A DNA stretch of 64,000 nt from Serilophus lunatus (taxonomy: Eukaryota; Chordata; Aves; Passeriformes; Eurylaimidae): contig VXBA01001195.1 of assembly GCA_013399895.1 (NCBI GenBank), positions 1 through 64,000 on the forward strand. The letters are read 5' to 3'. The notes beneath the pieces were generated by a model, which saw only the letters and a list, made by a program, of their open reading frames with translations, did not search any database and had not been told where the DNA came from. The first letter of the stretch is position 1. The number at the start of each line of letters is the position of its first letter. Of this stretch, positions 47,001-57,500 are shown piece by piece. The position numbers and the translations under genes are program-made.

Positions 47001-50000
47001 CTCCAGTCTCAGACAAGGGACTATAATAAATGAAGTCAATCTGATCTGAGCACGTCTCCAGCTCTCTGGACATGTCTGATATTCGCCTGCCCTAAACTAT
47101 GTAAAGCATTCTAGGATATTATTTATTCACTGAGAAGACACAAGACAACAGTTTTAAATCCATCCTGTTCAGTGGATGTAGAAACACCACCAGGCATCTG
47201 AGACCCCAATGTTCTGGTAACAGAACTGTGTTGCCACCAAGGAAAGACAGTGCAATATTTCTTTCTTTCATTGCTAAGCCTCCACCCGTGTCTGTTCCCA
47301 TTTCCAAGACTTCCTTTCTTTTTAGCAAAGATTTTGGGCTGGAGCTGCTGTTCCTCCTCCTGGAGTGCCTCAGTTGAGGCCCTGTCCCCCCCGGGTGGAC
47401 ACAGACCCTGTGCCAGCTCCCAGGCCCCTGACGTACCTGTCTGTGCTCAGCCCCGCAGGGCATCGAGCTCTGCTGTCTGCAGGTGCCTCTCCCACGGTGC
47501 TGCCTGAGGCTCTGAGCTGCTCCTGCCCTGCTGGGTGCTGTGGGGACAGCTCGAGGTGCTCGTGCATCCTCCCGTTGTGCATTTCCGAGGTGCGCTTGGG
47601 GGGCCGGGGCGGTGGGGGGGTGTGTTCAGGGGGGGGCTCCAGGTCTTCATTGGAGAGCTCTTTCCACTGTTCCTTCAGGGAAAGACGAGCACTGTCAAGC
47701 TCTGTAAGCTTCTCTAAACTCGACCATGGCAGAATCTTGATAGTCTACCTTTGAATTCATTTTTAAAGTGGCTCTCCATTTGCGTTGGAAAGGAAAAACC
47801 AGACAAAAGACCCAAACCCAAACTATACTCCCTGCACAGAACACATTAGCAAAGACATTCCAATCTACTTCTGGAAAACTCAAATAGCACAGAATAGAAT
47901 CTGTTTTGTTACCAGTTCTGCTTACCATAAAAAAACGGACTAACTTAGTCACAATACATAAACTTCTGGCACATTAGAAAACTTTTATTGTCTGGCATTC
48001 CAGCTGAGGCCGATGCAGCAGCTCCACTCTGGTCACTGTGCTGGAAAGCACACGAGGCACCTGTCCCATCACAGGTACTTTTGGGGAGCTTCTCAAACAC
48101 AACACTTTGGGTTGTGAAAGATCACAAGGCACTCTACTTGAGAGCCCCACAATACAAACACGGAGGGAAGCTGAAGCTTCTTTCTGCCCTGCTCATCCCA
48201 CAGCGCTGCAGCTCCTCCCGTGGCTGAGCTGCCCACAGCACCCACCTGCACTGAAGCATCTCCCATGATGAACTTTGCCCCTTCAATGACAGCCAGGTAG
48301 GAGAAGCGGAGCTGATCTGCCGTCTGGATGAGCCCCATCCTGAACTTCCTCATCTCCAGCAGAACCTGCTTGACGTCCACAGAGGAAGGATCTTTCCGTT
48401 TGTCCATCTGAAGAGAAAAGTTTGAAACACGTTTTACATTCCGTGAGGTCACCCGTGCTGTGGTAGGGCTTTCACGCTGCCCTGCACACTGCACAGCGGG
48501 GTTTTCTCTCGGCCACGAAGTCAGAGCCTGTCTCTGTGAATCCCTCTGCAAACCACAGACCTCTTTTCCCAGGCTCGGAACGGCCACTCAGCAGTGCCGG
48601 CCCAGCAGGAGGGGAAGCCCGGCCGGCAGAGGAGCCTCACCAGGAGCAGGCAGGTGTCCACGAGGCAGAAGGTGCCCGAGCGGCCGATGCCGGCGCTGCA
48701 GTGAACCACGACGGGCCCCCGGGCGGGGCTCAGCGAGCCCGACTCCCGCACCTTGAACAGGAAGTTGAGGAAGGAGGCTGGAGACTCCGGCACCCCAAAG
48801 TCAGGCCAGGTGGTGTAGTGAAAGTGCAGAATCTCTCGAGTTTCCTGGGTCTGGAAAAGCAGCACGTGACAAGTCCTTTAGCTTGGAAACAAGTGTGGGG
48901 AACAGCTGGCTTTGATTCAAAGGACACAGATTCACCGGGTCCAGGCAGCTTTCAAGGCTGCACATCACAAGTCATTCCCTCTTGTTGTGAAGGTCTCCAT
49001 TTGGAGCAAAGGAAATTGGGTAAGTGAATGTACCTATTTACAAGAGGCTTTACTTTTCTCCATACAGTTCAACAGCTTGTACTGCTCAGTGTATGGCTGA
49101 GACATGAGAAGGCCTGGAGTTTCCCCGGGTATGCTAAATAAATATCTAAGAGTTTCCTTCCCACAACACACAGACTGAGGCTGAGGAACAATGTCCTGCA
49201 GAATTCCCCAAATCCAGAGCAATTCCTGCCCACCTTTTCCAGGAGGTGAATTCCCCCCCCACTTACAGTCAGGTTCTCCAACTCCAGCTGTCGTACTGTG
49301 TAATAGGATTTTATATCTTCAGATATCAACGTTAGTTTCAAGTTTGTATCTTCAAAAAACATTTCTTTCTCCTCCTTCTGTGGCCAGTACTGTGCACACT
49401 TTATCTAAGAACAACAACAGGAGATATATAAAAGTCATTTATATTTGTGTAAAAGGCAGGAATAAACATCCTTAAATACAACTTTTTCTTATGAGACAAC
49501 TTCTTCAACTGCTTCTATTGTAAAGACCACAAATTAGTGTGAAGAATATCAGTCTTCTTCATGCTGCAGAACCACATCTCCACTTATATTCATATAAGTC
49601 AAATTATTCTGACCCTGACTAAACTCATGAGAATACCTGAGGACTGAGGAGAGGCACCTGAAAGCTGAAAGAGTGTGAAGCTGTGAAATCTAATCAAAAT
49701 CTCCAAAGTAATTATTTGTCCTAGCTTGTGTCAAACAAACAAAAATCTAATAACTAAGTAAGCTTTCACAACAACTCTGCCAAAATCTGAGCTTCTAGCT
49801 ACTCTGCATTTTGTTATTGTCATGTTAAAGGTTTAAATTTAAAAGAAGAGACAGACATTAACAAGAGCAGAACACACTGTGAAAAGCATTATGAATTCCA
49901 TGGAGAAGCTGCAGATGGGACAGGACCACATTGCTGATTTCCAAGGCTAACACCAGATGAAATTCTGGGCTACTCTCTGTTCACTCAGTGCAAACCCCAA

Positions 50001-53000
50001 ACCAGCAGTGAGATCATTTTCATTGTACAGGGCACAGTTTAAACAACACCCCTGCATGCAGCAAACATTCCTATTACTCCTTCTGCCTGAATTTCAGTTT
50101 TCTTATTAGTCTCCCAGAGAGATCAGTTTTGCAAAGACTGCTGCATGCCAGGGCCTCCTCTGAGCCAACCCAACAGGAAAGCAGCCCTGTGTTTGCTGGG
50201 TGTAGAATGCTGTTGTAACTCTCTGCACTCCTTGTTTGTTCATTTTTGTATTAATGCTGAACTATAGCAATTGGCTTTCTAATTTCTCCCCAAATGTGTC
50301 TGCAAGCACTATTTTACTGTGCTCCACTGGGTCTCCCAGTGCTGTTTGCTGAGCAGTGTGAACAGCCTGTCCTAAGGGATCACAACAATTCATTTGGTTC
50401 AAAACTACTGGCAGTGCTGAGAACCAACAGGAATGGGTGGAAAGGAAGAAACTTGAAAAATATGGTTACTGCATCTCTTTTGAAGATTAAATTTCACTTG
50501 CACTACAAAAAAACAGCGAAACACTTAGAGATCCAGAGTGCAGATTATTAGAACACAACTCATTGCCCAAGCATTTTCCTGATTATTGGGAATTTTTTCC
50601 TGATGATGAAAAAGTATGTACCACCCAGTTATCACTGGTGGATACCCAATGCATCCACTGTGCCTCCTCCACAGTGTCTTTACAGTGACTACACTGCAGC
50701 ATTCAGCTTTTGACTGTGCATTCCTGTGGCTCTTTAAAGCTGCTTCTGTCCCAGAAGTAAGTGCCCTTCCTGACACTGTGGAACCAGCACTGGGGCAGAG
50801 CTCTCACCACGGAGGGAAAGCAAACCTGGTGGTTCCCATCTTCTCCACCACCACGAAGGCCAAGGCAGCAGCTTCTCCACGTGCCAGAGGAACCAAAACT
50901 TTGTACTTATCTGATGGTAAATTACTTAAAATAACCCCAACGGCCTCAGGTATTCAATTCTAGGCATAACTCCTTAGATCAAATTCCTTGGAGTCATCTT
51001 GTCCCATTTCTTGGGCTGCTTTTAGGTGGTTTATTAAGCCATAAACATGTGATGGACACAGAGCCAGAACTGGGTGAGTACTTACAGATCCCTTTTCCAT
51101 CACTCTGTTCAACATGACCACGCCACGGCTCTTCTGCTCCCAAACCATCTCCCAAAAGTGGCCACAAGTATTTGGCAAAGGTCCCTGCAGAGACAGAATC
51201 CCCAGGAACAAGCATTATTTTTTGTAAATGTCAGAGCACTGTTCCCCAGTAACAGTTACTGCACTGGGCAATAGATTTAAATCTCTGAGTTCCAGGTTAT
51301 GAATTTACCCAAGAAAGCATGGTTCATCTTTTCCCCACACACAGAAGAGGAAGTGAGATGGAGTCTCACTGTGAGAACAGAACTGGGAGTGAAAAATGCT
51401 ACATTTTCTTAGAAAAGGTATAGAAGGGTCATGGGGAAACAAAGCCCCAGTGACTAAGAGGCAGAATGAACTACTCTGCAAGACACCATCCTTATTCATG
51501 ATACCTGAAAACTACCTGGCTGAAGGGACAGCCATCCAAAAGGCTGAAATGATGCCAGATCAGTAACAAATTATGTGGTTTTCCAGAATCTTCATGGATC
51601 TGCTTTGGGACTGAATGAAATGATAGCTCCTTTTAAAGACTACTATCTCTTCTCAAAGCAGATTTCCTTACAGCTTCCTGTCTGTGCTAAGTCCCTTTGC
51701 TATCTTCTATTCCAAAGCTACTGTTCTGAATTTTGGGCAGCACAAACCAGTCTTATTGTGCCCCTCACATCTGACAGCCAGCCCTTTGCTCAAACAGGAG
51801 AGCAGACCAGGGTCCTCAGAAAGAATGGCTGGGTTTGAACAGAGCCATTCCAACCCAACCAATTTGGACCAGAACACACAACTGGTACCAGTCAGCTGCA
51901 CATCCCAGCTCAACCCTGGGACCAACCTCCCCTATCCTCAATGAGTGGAGTGAGAGTTGTGTGCAAAGAACCATTTTCATACTGAACACTCTACTGTCCA
52001 TTTCTTCCTTGGAAGATTTATCTTTACTCTCTACAAACAGGAAGGAAGAGCTGTCACTTGAAAATGTTAATCCCAGTCCACCTTTATCTGGAGCATGGGA
52101 GGAAGGGGTAAAAAAAAAAAAAGTCAAGATTAGAGATCAGGACAGTCTCCAGAGAATGGAATATTTGGGACAAACAAGAATCCTGGCACAGCTGCTGGCT
52201 CTGAGACAACAGGGCATCCGGGTATTTTGAACTTGTTACAGAGATAGGTGTGGAATTCCCAGATTCAGGGAAAAGCAGCCACTTCCCTCCCACCCTCCAC
52301 ATTCCCAGCACCGAGGTCTGTATTTCATGGCTTTCCTCTCTCTCACTAAAGGTAGAAGCACCAGCATTGCCTGATTTGGGCCTGCCAGAAGCCATAGGGC
52401 ACCTCATCTGTGAATACACAAGAGCAGCATTTCCAGAAGGAGTTTCACTCCTGCCTCACTCGCCATTCCCAGGATATCAAATAGGTCTGGAACTCCTGGA
52501 AGGTCCCACACAGAGTGCTGTACCTGTGGAACCTCCCAGGCACTGAGGCTCCCCCCTGCTCCCAGGATTTATTGGGCAGCTTGAGCAGAGTGGGCTGCAG
52601 CCTTGAGCTGGCCTGCCCTGTAGAAGTGCAATTCACCTCAACCACTTCTAAATGCTGTTTGTCAGGAGCCAACAGGGGGATGTCTAGAAGGGTGCTGCCT
52701 TGCAGCCTGGATGGGCCTGAAGTCAAAGGCACAAAGTGCCCAAATTACTCTACAAAAGGCAGTTTGTGCTGACAGGAAGCAGGAAGAAACAGGCAGCACT
52801 TCAGTGAAATGGTTCTATGCAGATGTTTATCCACACACAGATGTTTATATGCACTTAACTGGCTTTAAATAAAGAAAACAAACAAAGAAAACCCATGAAA
52901 AACAACTTCATATGACTTTTATTATCCACTGCCAGCAATTACCTGGGTAAGGATGTAGCTCCTTTGGGCCTCTTCCATTTTTATCAAACTAGCATTGATA

Positions 53001-54520
53001 TAGTCATTGTCACCTTGGTTTAGCTTAATTCGACTGTGATCAACTGCAGCACAATCAGAAAACACTGGTTAATGTCCATGCAACACAGCACAACCCCAGC
53101 ACAACCCCAGCAGGTATGAGGGCCCAGGGAGAGGAGTTGTCTGGAGACTGGAAGGAATGCCAGGCAGTGCAGGTGTCCCTGGGAATACCACCCAGGCACT
53201 GCAGAGCAGGGGACACAGCCTGCTCTCCCCTCCAGAACACACTGCAAGAATGAAGCATTTGCATCTGAAACAACCCCCCCAGTCACTCACAAACCAGATC
53301 ACACTGACCTATTTGTACAGTTATCGAGTTGCTGCTTTTAAATAAATCTCATTACACAACTGCTTATCTTTTGCAGCTTAAACATTCAAACCTAGCTTGT
53401 TCAAGGTTGTTAAAGGTTTGCCTGAACATATACTGGACAAACAGGACAGAGATTTCTTATTGTTACAGACATTTAGCTACTGTTCCAAACCCAATCAGCC
53501 CACAATGTACAGAGAGAATGACCAAAATTCAAGAAATACAGCAAATGTCATTTCATTGTTCTTTGGTTACTCTCAGCTTGCCCCAGCTGGGAATAAAAAA
53601 CCACAAACCACCAACAAAAAACACTCAACACACACAAAGGTTCCCACATTTTGCAAGAAAGCCAAACAGACTGAAAGCAGCTTCATCTAAAGGCACAAAG
53701 GAACCATTTCTTACTCACATCCCCAAATATAGGAACTGCTTAGTGAAGAAAACTGTGCAACAAACTGTTGTGTTCAAGTGCCCCAAAGGCTGGAGGAGCT
53801 GTGAGCAGCAAGCAGAGGCTGTGGCCTAGGCCAGAGGGTGGAGATGTGTGGCACAGCCCAGGCACAGGGTGCCAGGCAAGGCTGTGAGCCCCTGAGCTGT
53901 GCCTTGTGCAGGACCCATGTGCCCCAAGATGCCCTTCCCAGCACAGTGTGTGGCCTGAATTCCCAAGCCACAGGTCTCACCCTCGTAGCAACACCCCTGC
54001 AAACCTCCCCAGGAGCTCAGATGTCCCTGCAGCAGTGCTGGGGTTTAGGCAGGCCTGCTCCCCACTCCCCACAGGGGCAGCTCTGCCAGCTGTGCCCACC
54101 AGCAGGACACAAACCACCCTGGCAAAGCCAGAGATGCTACTTCAGCCACCATTCTTTTCTGGCAGAAAAACTCCAAGGTCCAGCAAGTTTGTTTCTTCAG
54201 ATTGCTGCCCAGAAACACAGACTTGACTGAATGCTGGACAATGCCATGGGCACAATGGCATCCCCTGACACCTCCCTCAGAAATAAACAACCAAATATAT
54301 TAATAAAGAGAACTGCCTTGGACACTTATCTACCTAACAGAGTGTTGTCCTGCCAAAGAAAATGGAGTTGTTAGAAGTCATTAGAGGTCAACAGTCTGTT
54401 ACAAACAATAGAAAAGAAAGTGTACTTACAGGGGCTGACATCTCTGTACCTATTTCTATTTTTGTTTCTGGGATGTTTGGCCACTTTACATGGAAAATCA
54501 CTGGCTTCATGCCTGATGTC
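44050..54520 (-). CDS. PTPN1: PTPN1, tyrosine-protein phosphatase non-receptor type 1 / PTP1B (gene span, exon 1 missing)
   Basis: Eight coding exons with canonical junctions encode 413 residues. Adding the expected 21-residue first exon gives 434, against 435 in human. Human numbering then falls exactly on the catalytic parts: R24 and R254 (second pTyr site), Y46 (pTyr loop), WPD loop 179-181 with acid D181, P-loop HCSAGIGR 214-221 with nucleophile C215 and R221, and Q262. A proline-rich SH3-binding segment PPPPRPPKR (about 307-315) and a C-terminal hydrophobic anchor (about 408-430) follow. The enzyme is ER tail-anchored, faces the cytosol and dephosphorylates insulin receptor, JAK2 and other tyrosine kinases. 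The gene converges on RIPOR3 as in human. Exon 1 and the promoter lie beyond 64000. Confidence 0.97.
44068..44073 (-). terminator. PTPN1: Main PTPN1 poly(A) signal
   Basis: The minus strand reads GCCATAGAATAAACTTTTATA. The human transcript ends with a very similar GCCATGGAATAAACC segment, so this is probably the principal site, with cleavage near 44050. Confidence 0.8.
44223..44230 (-). promoter_or_regulatory. PTPN1: Pumilio-type site UGUAAAUA in the PTPN1 3'UTR
   Basis: On the mRNA-sense strand the octamer fits the PUM1/PUM2 consensus UGUANAUA exactly. The human 3'UTR has UGUAUAUA in what looks like the same place (GGGTGTGTATATATAGTAG against GGGTGTAAATACCGTAG here). Binding would be expected to lower mRNA stability or translation; this is inference. 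Confidence 0.5.
45076..45081 (-). terminator. PTPN1: Internal PTPN1 poly(A) signal
   Basis: The minus strand AATAATAAATCC contains AATAAA about 1 kb into the 3'UTR. It lies in a block that appears conserved with human, so a shorter 3'UTR isoform is plausible. Confidence 0.55.
46087..46170 (-). CDS. PTPN1: PTPN1 alternative last coding exon (FLF-type tail)
   Basis: The minus strand has a good acceptor GGGTTTTGTTTCAG ending at 46171, in phase 0 with the AGG/GTGTGT donor at 46699. Splicing gives CYR-FLFFKLASSL and continues for 27 residues to TAA at 46087. Human exon 10 encodes FLFNSNT, so the first three residues, frame and position agree, but the bird frame misses the human stop and runs through a second hydrophobic stretch (AVPVVLIYLILA). 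The downstream sequence matches the human 3'UTR in several blocks, supporting this as the homologous last exon. Actual use needs RNA data. Confidence 0.6.
   Translation of the reverse strand, partial: FLFFKLASSLKTELWAVPVVLIYLILA
46410..46440. repeat. A-rich tract in the last PTPN1 intron
   Basis: A run of 14 or so A on the + strand followed by CAAAATAAAAAAGG. On the transcript strand this is a U-rich tract within the retained or spliced last intron. Confidence 0.7.
46684..46888 (-). CDS. PTPN1: PTPN1 coding exon 9 with read-through VCFH end (residues 367-434)
   Basis: The acceptor is TTTGTCCTTAAG. It encodes SQDTETRRRTV, an acidic ENSEEEDENV run, and the ER anchor WKPFLVNICMFTFLTAGAYL ending CYR. 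If the next donor (AGG/GTGTGT after 46699) is not used, the frame reads VCFH and stops at 46684-46686. VCFH is the same tail reported for the human intron-retaining PTP1B isoform. If the donor is used, the exon ends at 46699 and splices to 46170. Confidence 0.95.
47437..47672 (-). CDS. PTPN1: PTPN1 coding exon 8, regulatory tail (residues 289-367)
   Basis: The acceptor is TTTCCCTGAAG and the donor GTACGT, exit phase 2. It begins EQWKELSNEDLEPPPEH and contains the polyproline PPPPRPPKR that in human binds SH3 domains (p130Cas, Grb2). After that the sequence (MHNGRMHEHLELSPQHPAG and on) is almost unrelated to human, which fits a disordered tail. The exon is C-rich and its other frames are also open, so frame choice rests on phase and homology. 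Confidence 0.95.
48246..48407 (-). CDS. PTPN1: PTPN1 coding exon 7 (residues 235-288)
   Basis: The acceptor is TTCTCTTCAG and the donor GTGGGT, phase 0 at both ends. It encodes MDKRKDPSSVDVKQVLLEMR, then KFRMGLIQTADQLRFSYLAV with R254, M258, G259 and Q262, and IEGAKFIMGDASVQ. It completes the alpha-helical end of the catalytic domain. Confidence 0.99.
48641..48850 (-). CDS. PTPN1: PTPN1 coding exon 6, catalytic core (residues 165-234)
   Basis: The acceptor is CTGCTTTTCCAG and the donor GTGAGG. It carries the WPD loop (HYTTWPDFGVPESPASFL) and the P-loop VVVHCSAGIGRSGTFCLVDT, so both the general acid D181 and the nucleophile C215 are in one exon. V228 replaces human A228, and SPARGP replaces SPEHGP. 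The second half is strikingly GC- and CpG-rich compared with the flanking introns. Confidence 0.99.
49267..49404 (-). CDS. PTPN1: PTPN1 coding exon 5 (residues 119-164)
   Basis: The acceptor is TTGTTGTTCTTAG and the donor GTAAGT. It encodes IKCAQYWPQKEEKEMFFEDT and NLKLTLISEDIKSYYTVRQL. K120 and the regulatory Y152/Y153 pair are conserved. I119 and F133 differ from human. Confidence 0.98.
51086..51184 (-). CDS. PTPN1: PTPN1 coding exon 4 (residues 86-118)
   Basis: The acceptor is CTGTCTCTGCAG and the donor GTAAGT, phase 0 at both ends. It encodes GPLPNTCGHFWEMVWEQKSR and GVVMLNRVMEKGS, identical to human in these residues as far as I can recall. Confidence 0.98.
52943..53043 (-). CDS. PTPN1: PTPN1 coding exon 3 (residues 52-85)
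   Basis: The acceptor is GATTGTGCTGCAG and the donor GTAATT. It encodes FDHSRIKLNQGDNDYINASL and IKMEEAQRSYILTQ. The NDYINAS motif of classical PTPs is intact; KLNQGDND replaces human KLHQEDND. Confidence 0.98.
54430..54520 (-). CDS. PTPN1: PTPN1 coding exon 2 (residues 22-52)
   Basis: The acceptor is TTTTGTTTCAG and the donor GTAAGT, entry phase 0 and exit phase 1. It encodes DIRHEASDFPCKVAKHPRNK and NRNRYRDVSP. R24 of the secondary phosphotyrosine pocket, pTyr-loop Y46 and the S50 site (RYRDVSP) are present. Differences from human are conservative (K33, H37, R39). Confidence 0.98.
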
Positions 54521-57500
54521 CTGAAACAAAAAAATAAAGTCTTAGATCTGAATCCATGTAATTTCATACCATTGGCTATTTTAAGACAAATACCCATTTG
54601 ACTTCACATCTTCAACCATGGAAGTTCTGGACAGAAAGTACTTTGGGCTTCAAATTAGGAACCTGGTTTAAATTTATCAGAATACAACACTAACATTACT
54701 TGTGCATGAAAATACTATTAGTTTGCCTAATAAAGTAGCAGCAAATTTACCAGACATTGTGCCTTCACACTCCTGATGGAGCAGGGGCCTTGTCCCAAAC
54801 TGCTTGAAGCCCCTGTTTGCAGCATCAGAGAAGCCTCCAGCTGTGCCTCTGGCTGAGCAGCAGTGGGAAGAGCCCCTGTGTCAGGAAATGTCCTGTCTGC
54901 CCCCCCTGGCACTGAACTCACACACACAGGGCTGATTGGTCCAAGATCACCTGTATCTTTATGTGGAGCTATCAGCAAGCTGTCACAAAGCTGCAAATGG
55001 CAAAAGTCACCTCAAACCCAGGTATGACCCCAAGCACACAACTGGGGCTCCTTCCCTTGGGTTTTCAGATGCATGGCACAGCTCAGCTACCTGAGACAGC
55101 TTCAAAAGTCCAAAGAATTCTGCTGTCCCTGGACATTAGTCCCTATTTGTTGAAACAGAACCTCATGTTGTAAATAAATACCGTGTAAACACAGTTCTGC
55201 ATAAAGAATCGTGGACAATGCCAAAGACTGTTTTTAAATGGGTTCTGTGCTGCAGCACAGTTCCTGTTTCTCTCTTCTGCTGCACTATTCAGGTGTGTAT
55301 CAAGTCACACTGAATGCTACATGTCAAGAGAAGAGTTCTGATTTCCATAAACCTGCCCCAAAATTAGTACAGTGTTCCAAAACAGCTCCTCACTGAAATA
55401 AGCCCTGACATCAGCTGCCAGCTTTTTATAACTTAACACATGGCTGCCAGTATTTCTGCTCGTGAGGAATGCAGTCTGGAGAATATGAGCTGCACTGCCA
55501 CAGCCCAACATCTCAAACATGAGGCAGCTAAAATGGGTATTTTCATAAATTGGTCACTGACACCAGGATGGTGACTTGGTATTTTACAGGGGTTCATTCT
55601 TCTGTAATGACTGTACAGGATTAACAAGAGAAAAAACCAGGGAAGTAGGAAAAATGGTTTTCTAGATCTCTGACCACATCTCCCACAGAGCCTACACGTG
55701 TTAAAAAACCCAACACCAAAAAACATCACAACTACCCCATCACTTAGGATTCATATTGTAAAAACAGCAAAAGGAAAACCAAACCAAAATCCCTGAGGCA
55801 CTTCCCTGTAAATACTGGGCTAAATCAGCAGCAACACCAACAGCCACTGTTTCCTTTCACAGCATCAACAAATTGGAAAAGAACTGTCCCCTCTTTTAAA
55901 AAAGGAAATGGATCCAATGCCTCATTACAGAAATGGAATTATTCAATATAATATTCTAATATAAAAGCATTACAGGTGTATGTGCACATACAAACTACTC
56001 CCACTCTCTGAGAGTTCCACAGATTCAAACATCAACACAAAGTATTTAAGGAATTGAAACGGCAATTTATTGTGCAGGGAACAGGGAGCTGGCTGTTCCT
56101 CACCAGCAAATACCAGACCCTTGTCAAGATGCTATGATGCCTAAAGGTACTGAAAGAATAGGAGATGCACAACTCCCACAGGCACAGAGAAAGTGAAAAA
56201 AAGATGTTACTCATGTGCTTTCAGCAGCATTTAAAAAGGGCAATGTATTTCTGGAGCATGTTTCAACAACCAGGGACAAACATGGGGTGGGGGTGGGATG
56301 GTGAAATGAGGGAGCCAGCTCTGGCTCGTGTGAAATCCAGCACAGAGAGCTTCATTTCTGATCGAACAACAGCCTGGGGCTCAGGGCTCACATCCCTGCT
56401 CAGAACAGGGGGCACGTTCCCCTCAGCAGCGTGGGATAAAAGGGGGTTTGTTGGGTGCTTTTTTCTTTTTTTGTCTGGTTACAGCAGCTGATAGAACACA
56501 GAACATCTAAAGTGACTAAAAGAATGTATCATCCAAGATCACTTCCAGGATATGGAGTTGACTTTGGTCAATCAGATGGCTTTCAACTGAGAAAATTATT
56601 GGGGACGAACAACCTAGTGCCAAGTTACCCAAAATGGCCTGTGCCCAAGTTAGGGGCTTCCTTGTCAGAAACTTCTGGCCCTGGTTATTGCTGGAGGCAC
56701 AAACCCTCTGGTCCTCACTGGTGTTAGGGCTCAGAGTGTGCACCCAGCAGCCCCACAGGAAGCCTCTCACAGCACAGGAGGATGATGCTGTGAGGAACCT
56801 GAAGTCGTGTCCCAGGAACTGAAGGCAGTGGATGAAGGCAGGGATGGATGAAGTTACCAAATCCCTCCTTGAGTCACACTCAGTCACACTGCAGAGATCC
56901 TGCCTGTTAAAAATGAGGCTCGACATTTCATTTCAAAGGTCATGCAACACAAACCTTTAAAGAGGAAGGGACAGAACTGAAGTCAGTTTTCCAAAGGCAG
57001 ATGCTTCGGGTTTGGAGCATGAGTCACCCCATGCCACTCACCTCCTGGCCTGGAGTCCTGCACTCTGTGCAAGTACCCCAGACAGTGCAGGGGTGAAAGA
57101 GGAAGTCTGCTGCAGCCCTATCCTTCAAATGAGAAGTTCCTGCCACTGGTAATTTGCAACAGTGACTGGAATAAGTTCATCAGTGATAGACAGAAGGTTA
57201 CTCTCAGTTGCACCAGTGGGTTCCACTTGGCCCAAGAGCCCCACAAAGACAGGACCTGGAATGCAGGGACAGATGGCTGGGCGGCTCTGGCAGGAGAAAA
57301 ATTTTGATTTCTTATCCTTCATATCAGGATATTTGGGAAAGGGCAAGAAATGAGGATGTAACTTGTTGGTATGAAGGTCATCTAAAGATCAGATGAATGA
57401 GCAGACAGGCACATCACACAACATTAGTCCTGACCAGCAGCTGCAGAACTTTAGCCAGTTGGTGAAATGAATGTGCATGTTAATACCCCTTAGAAACATT

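Noticed and set aside
47365..47754. Overlapping open frames on both strands over PTPN1 exon 8
   Set aside because: Shadows of the C-rich real exon. Phase continuity and the EQWKELSNEDLEPPPEH and PPPPRPPKR motifs fix the true frame on the - strand.
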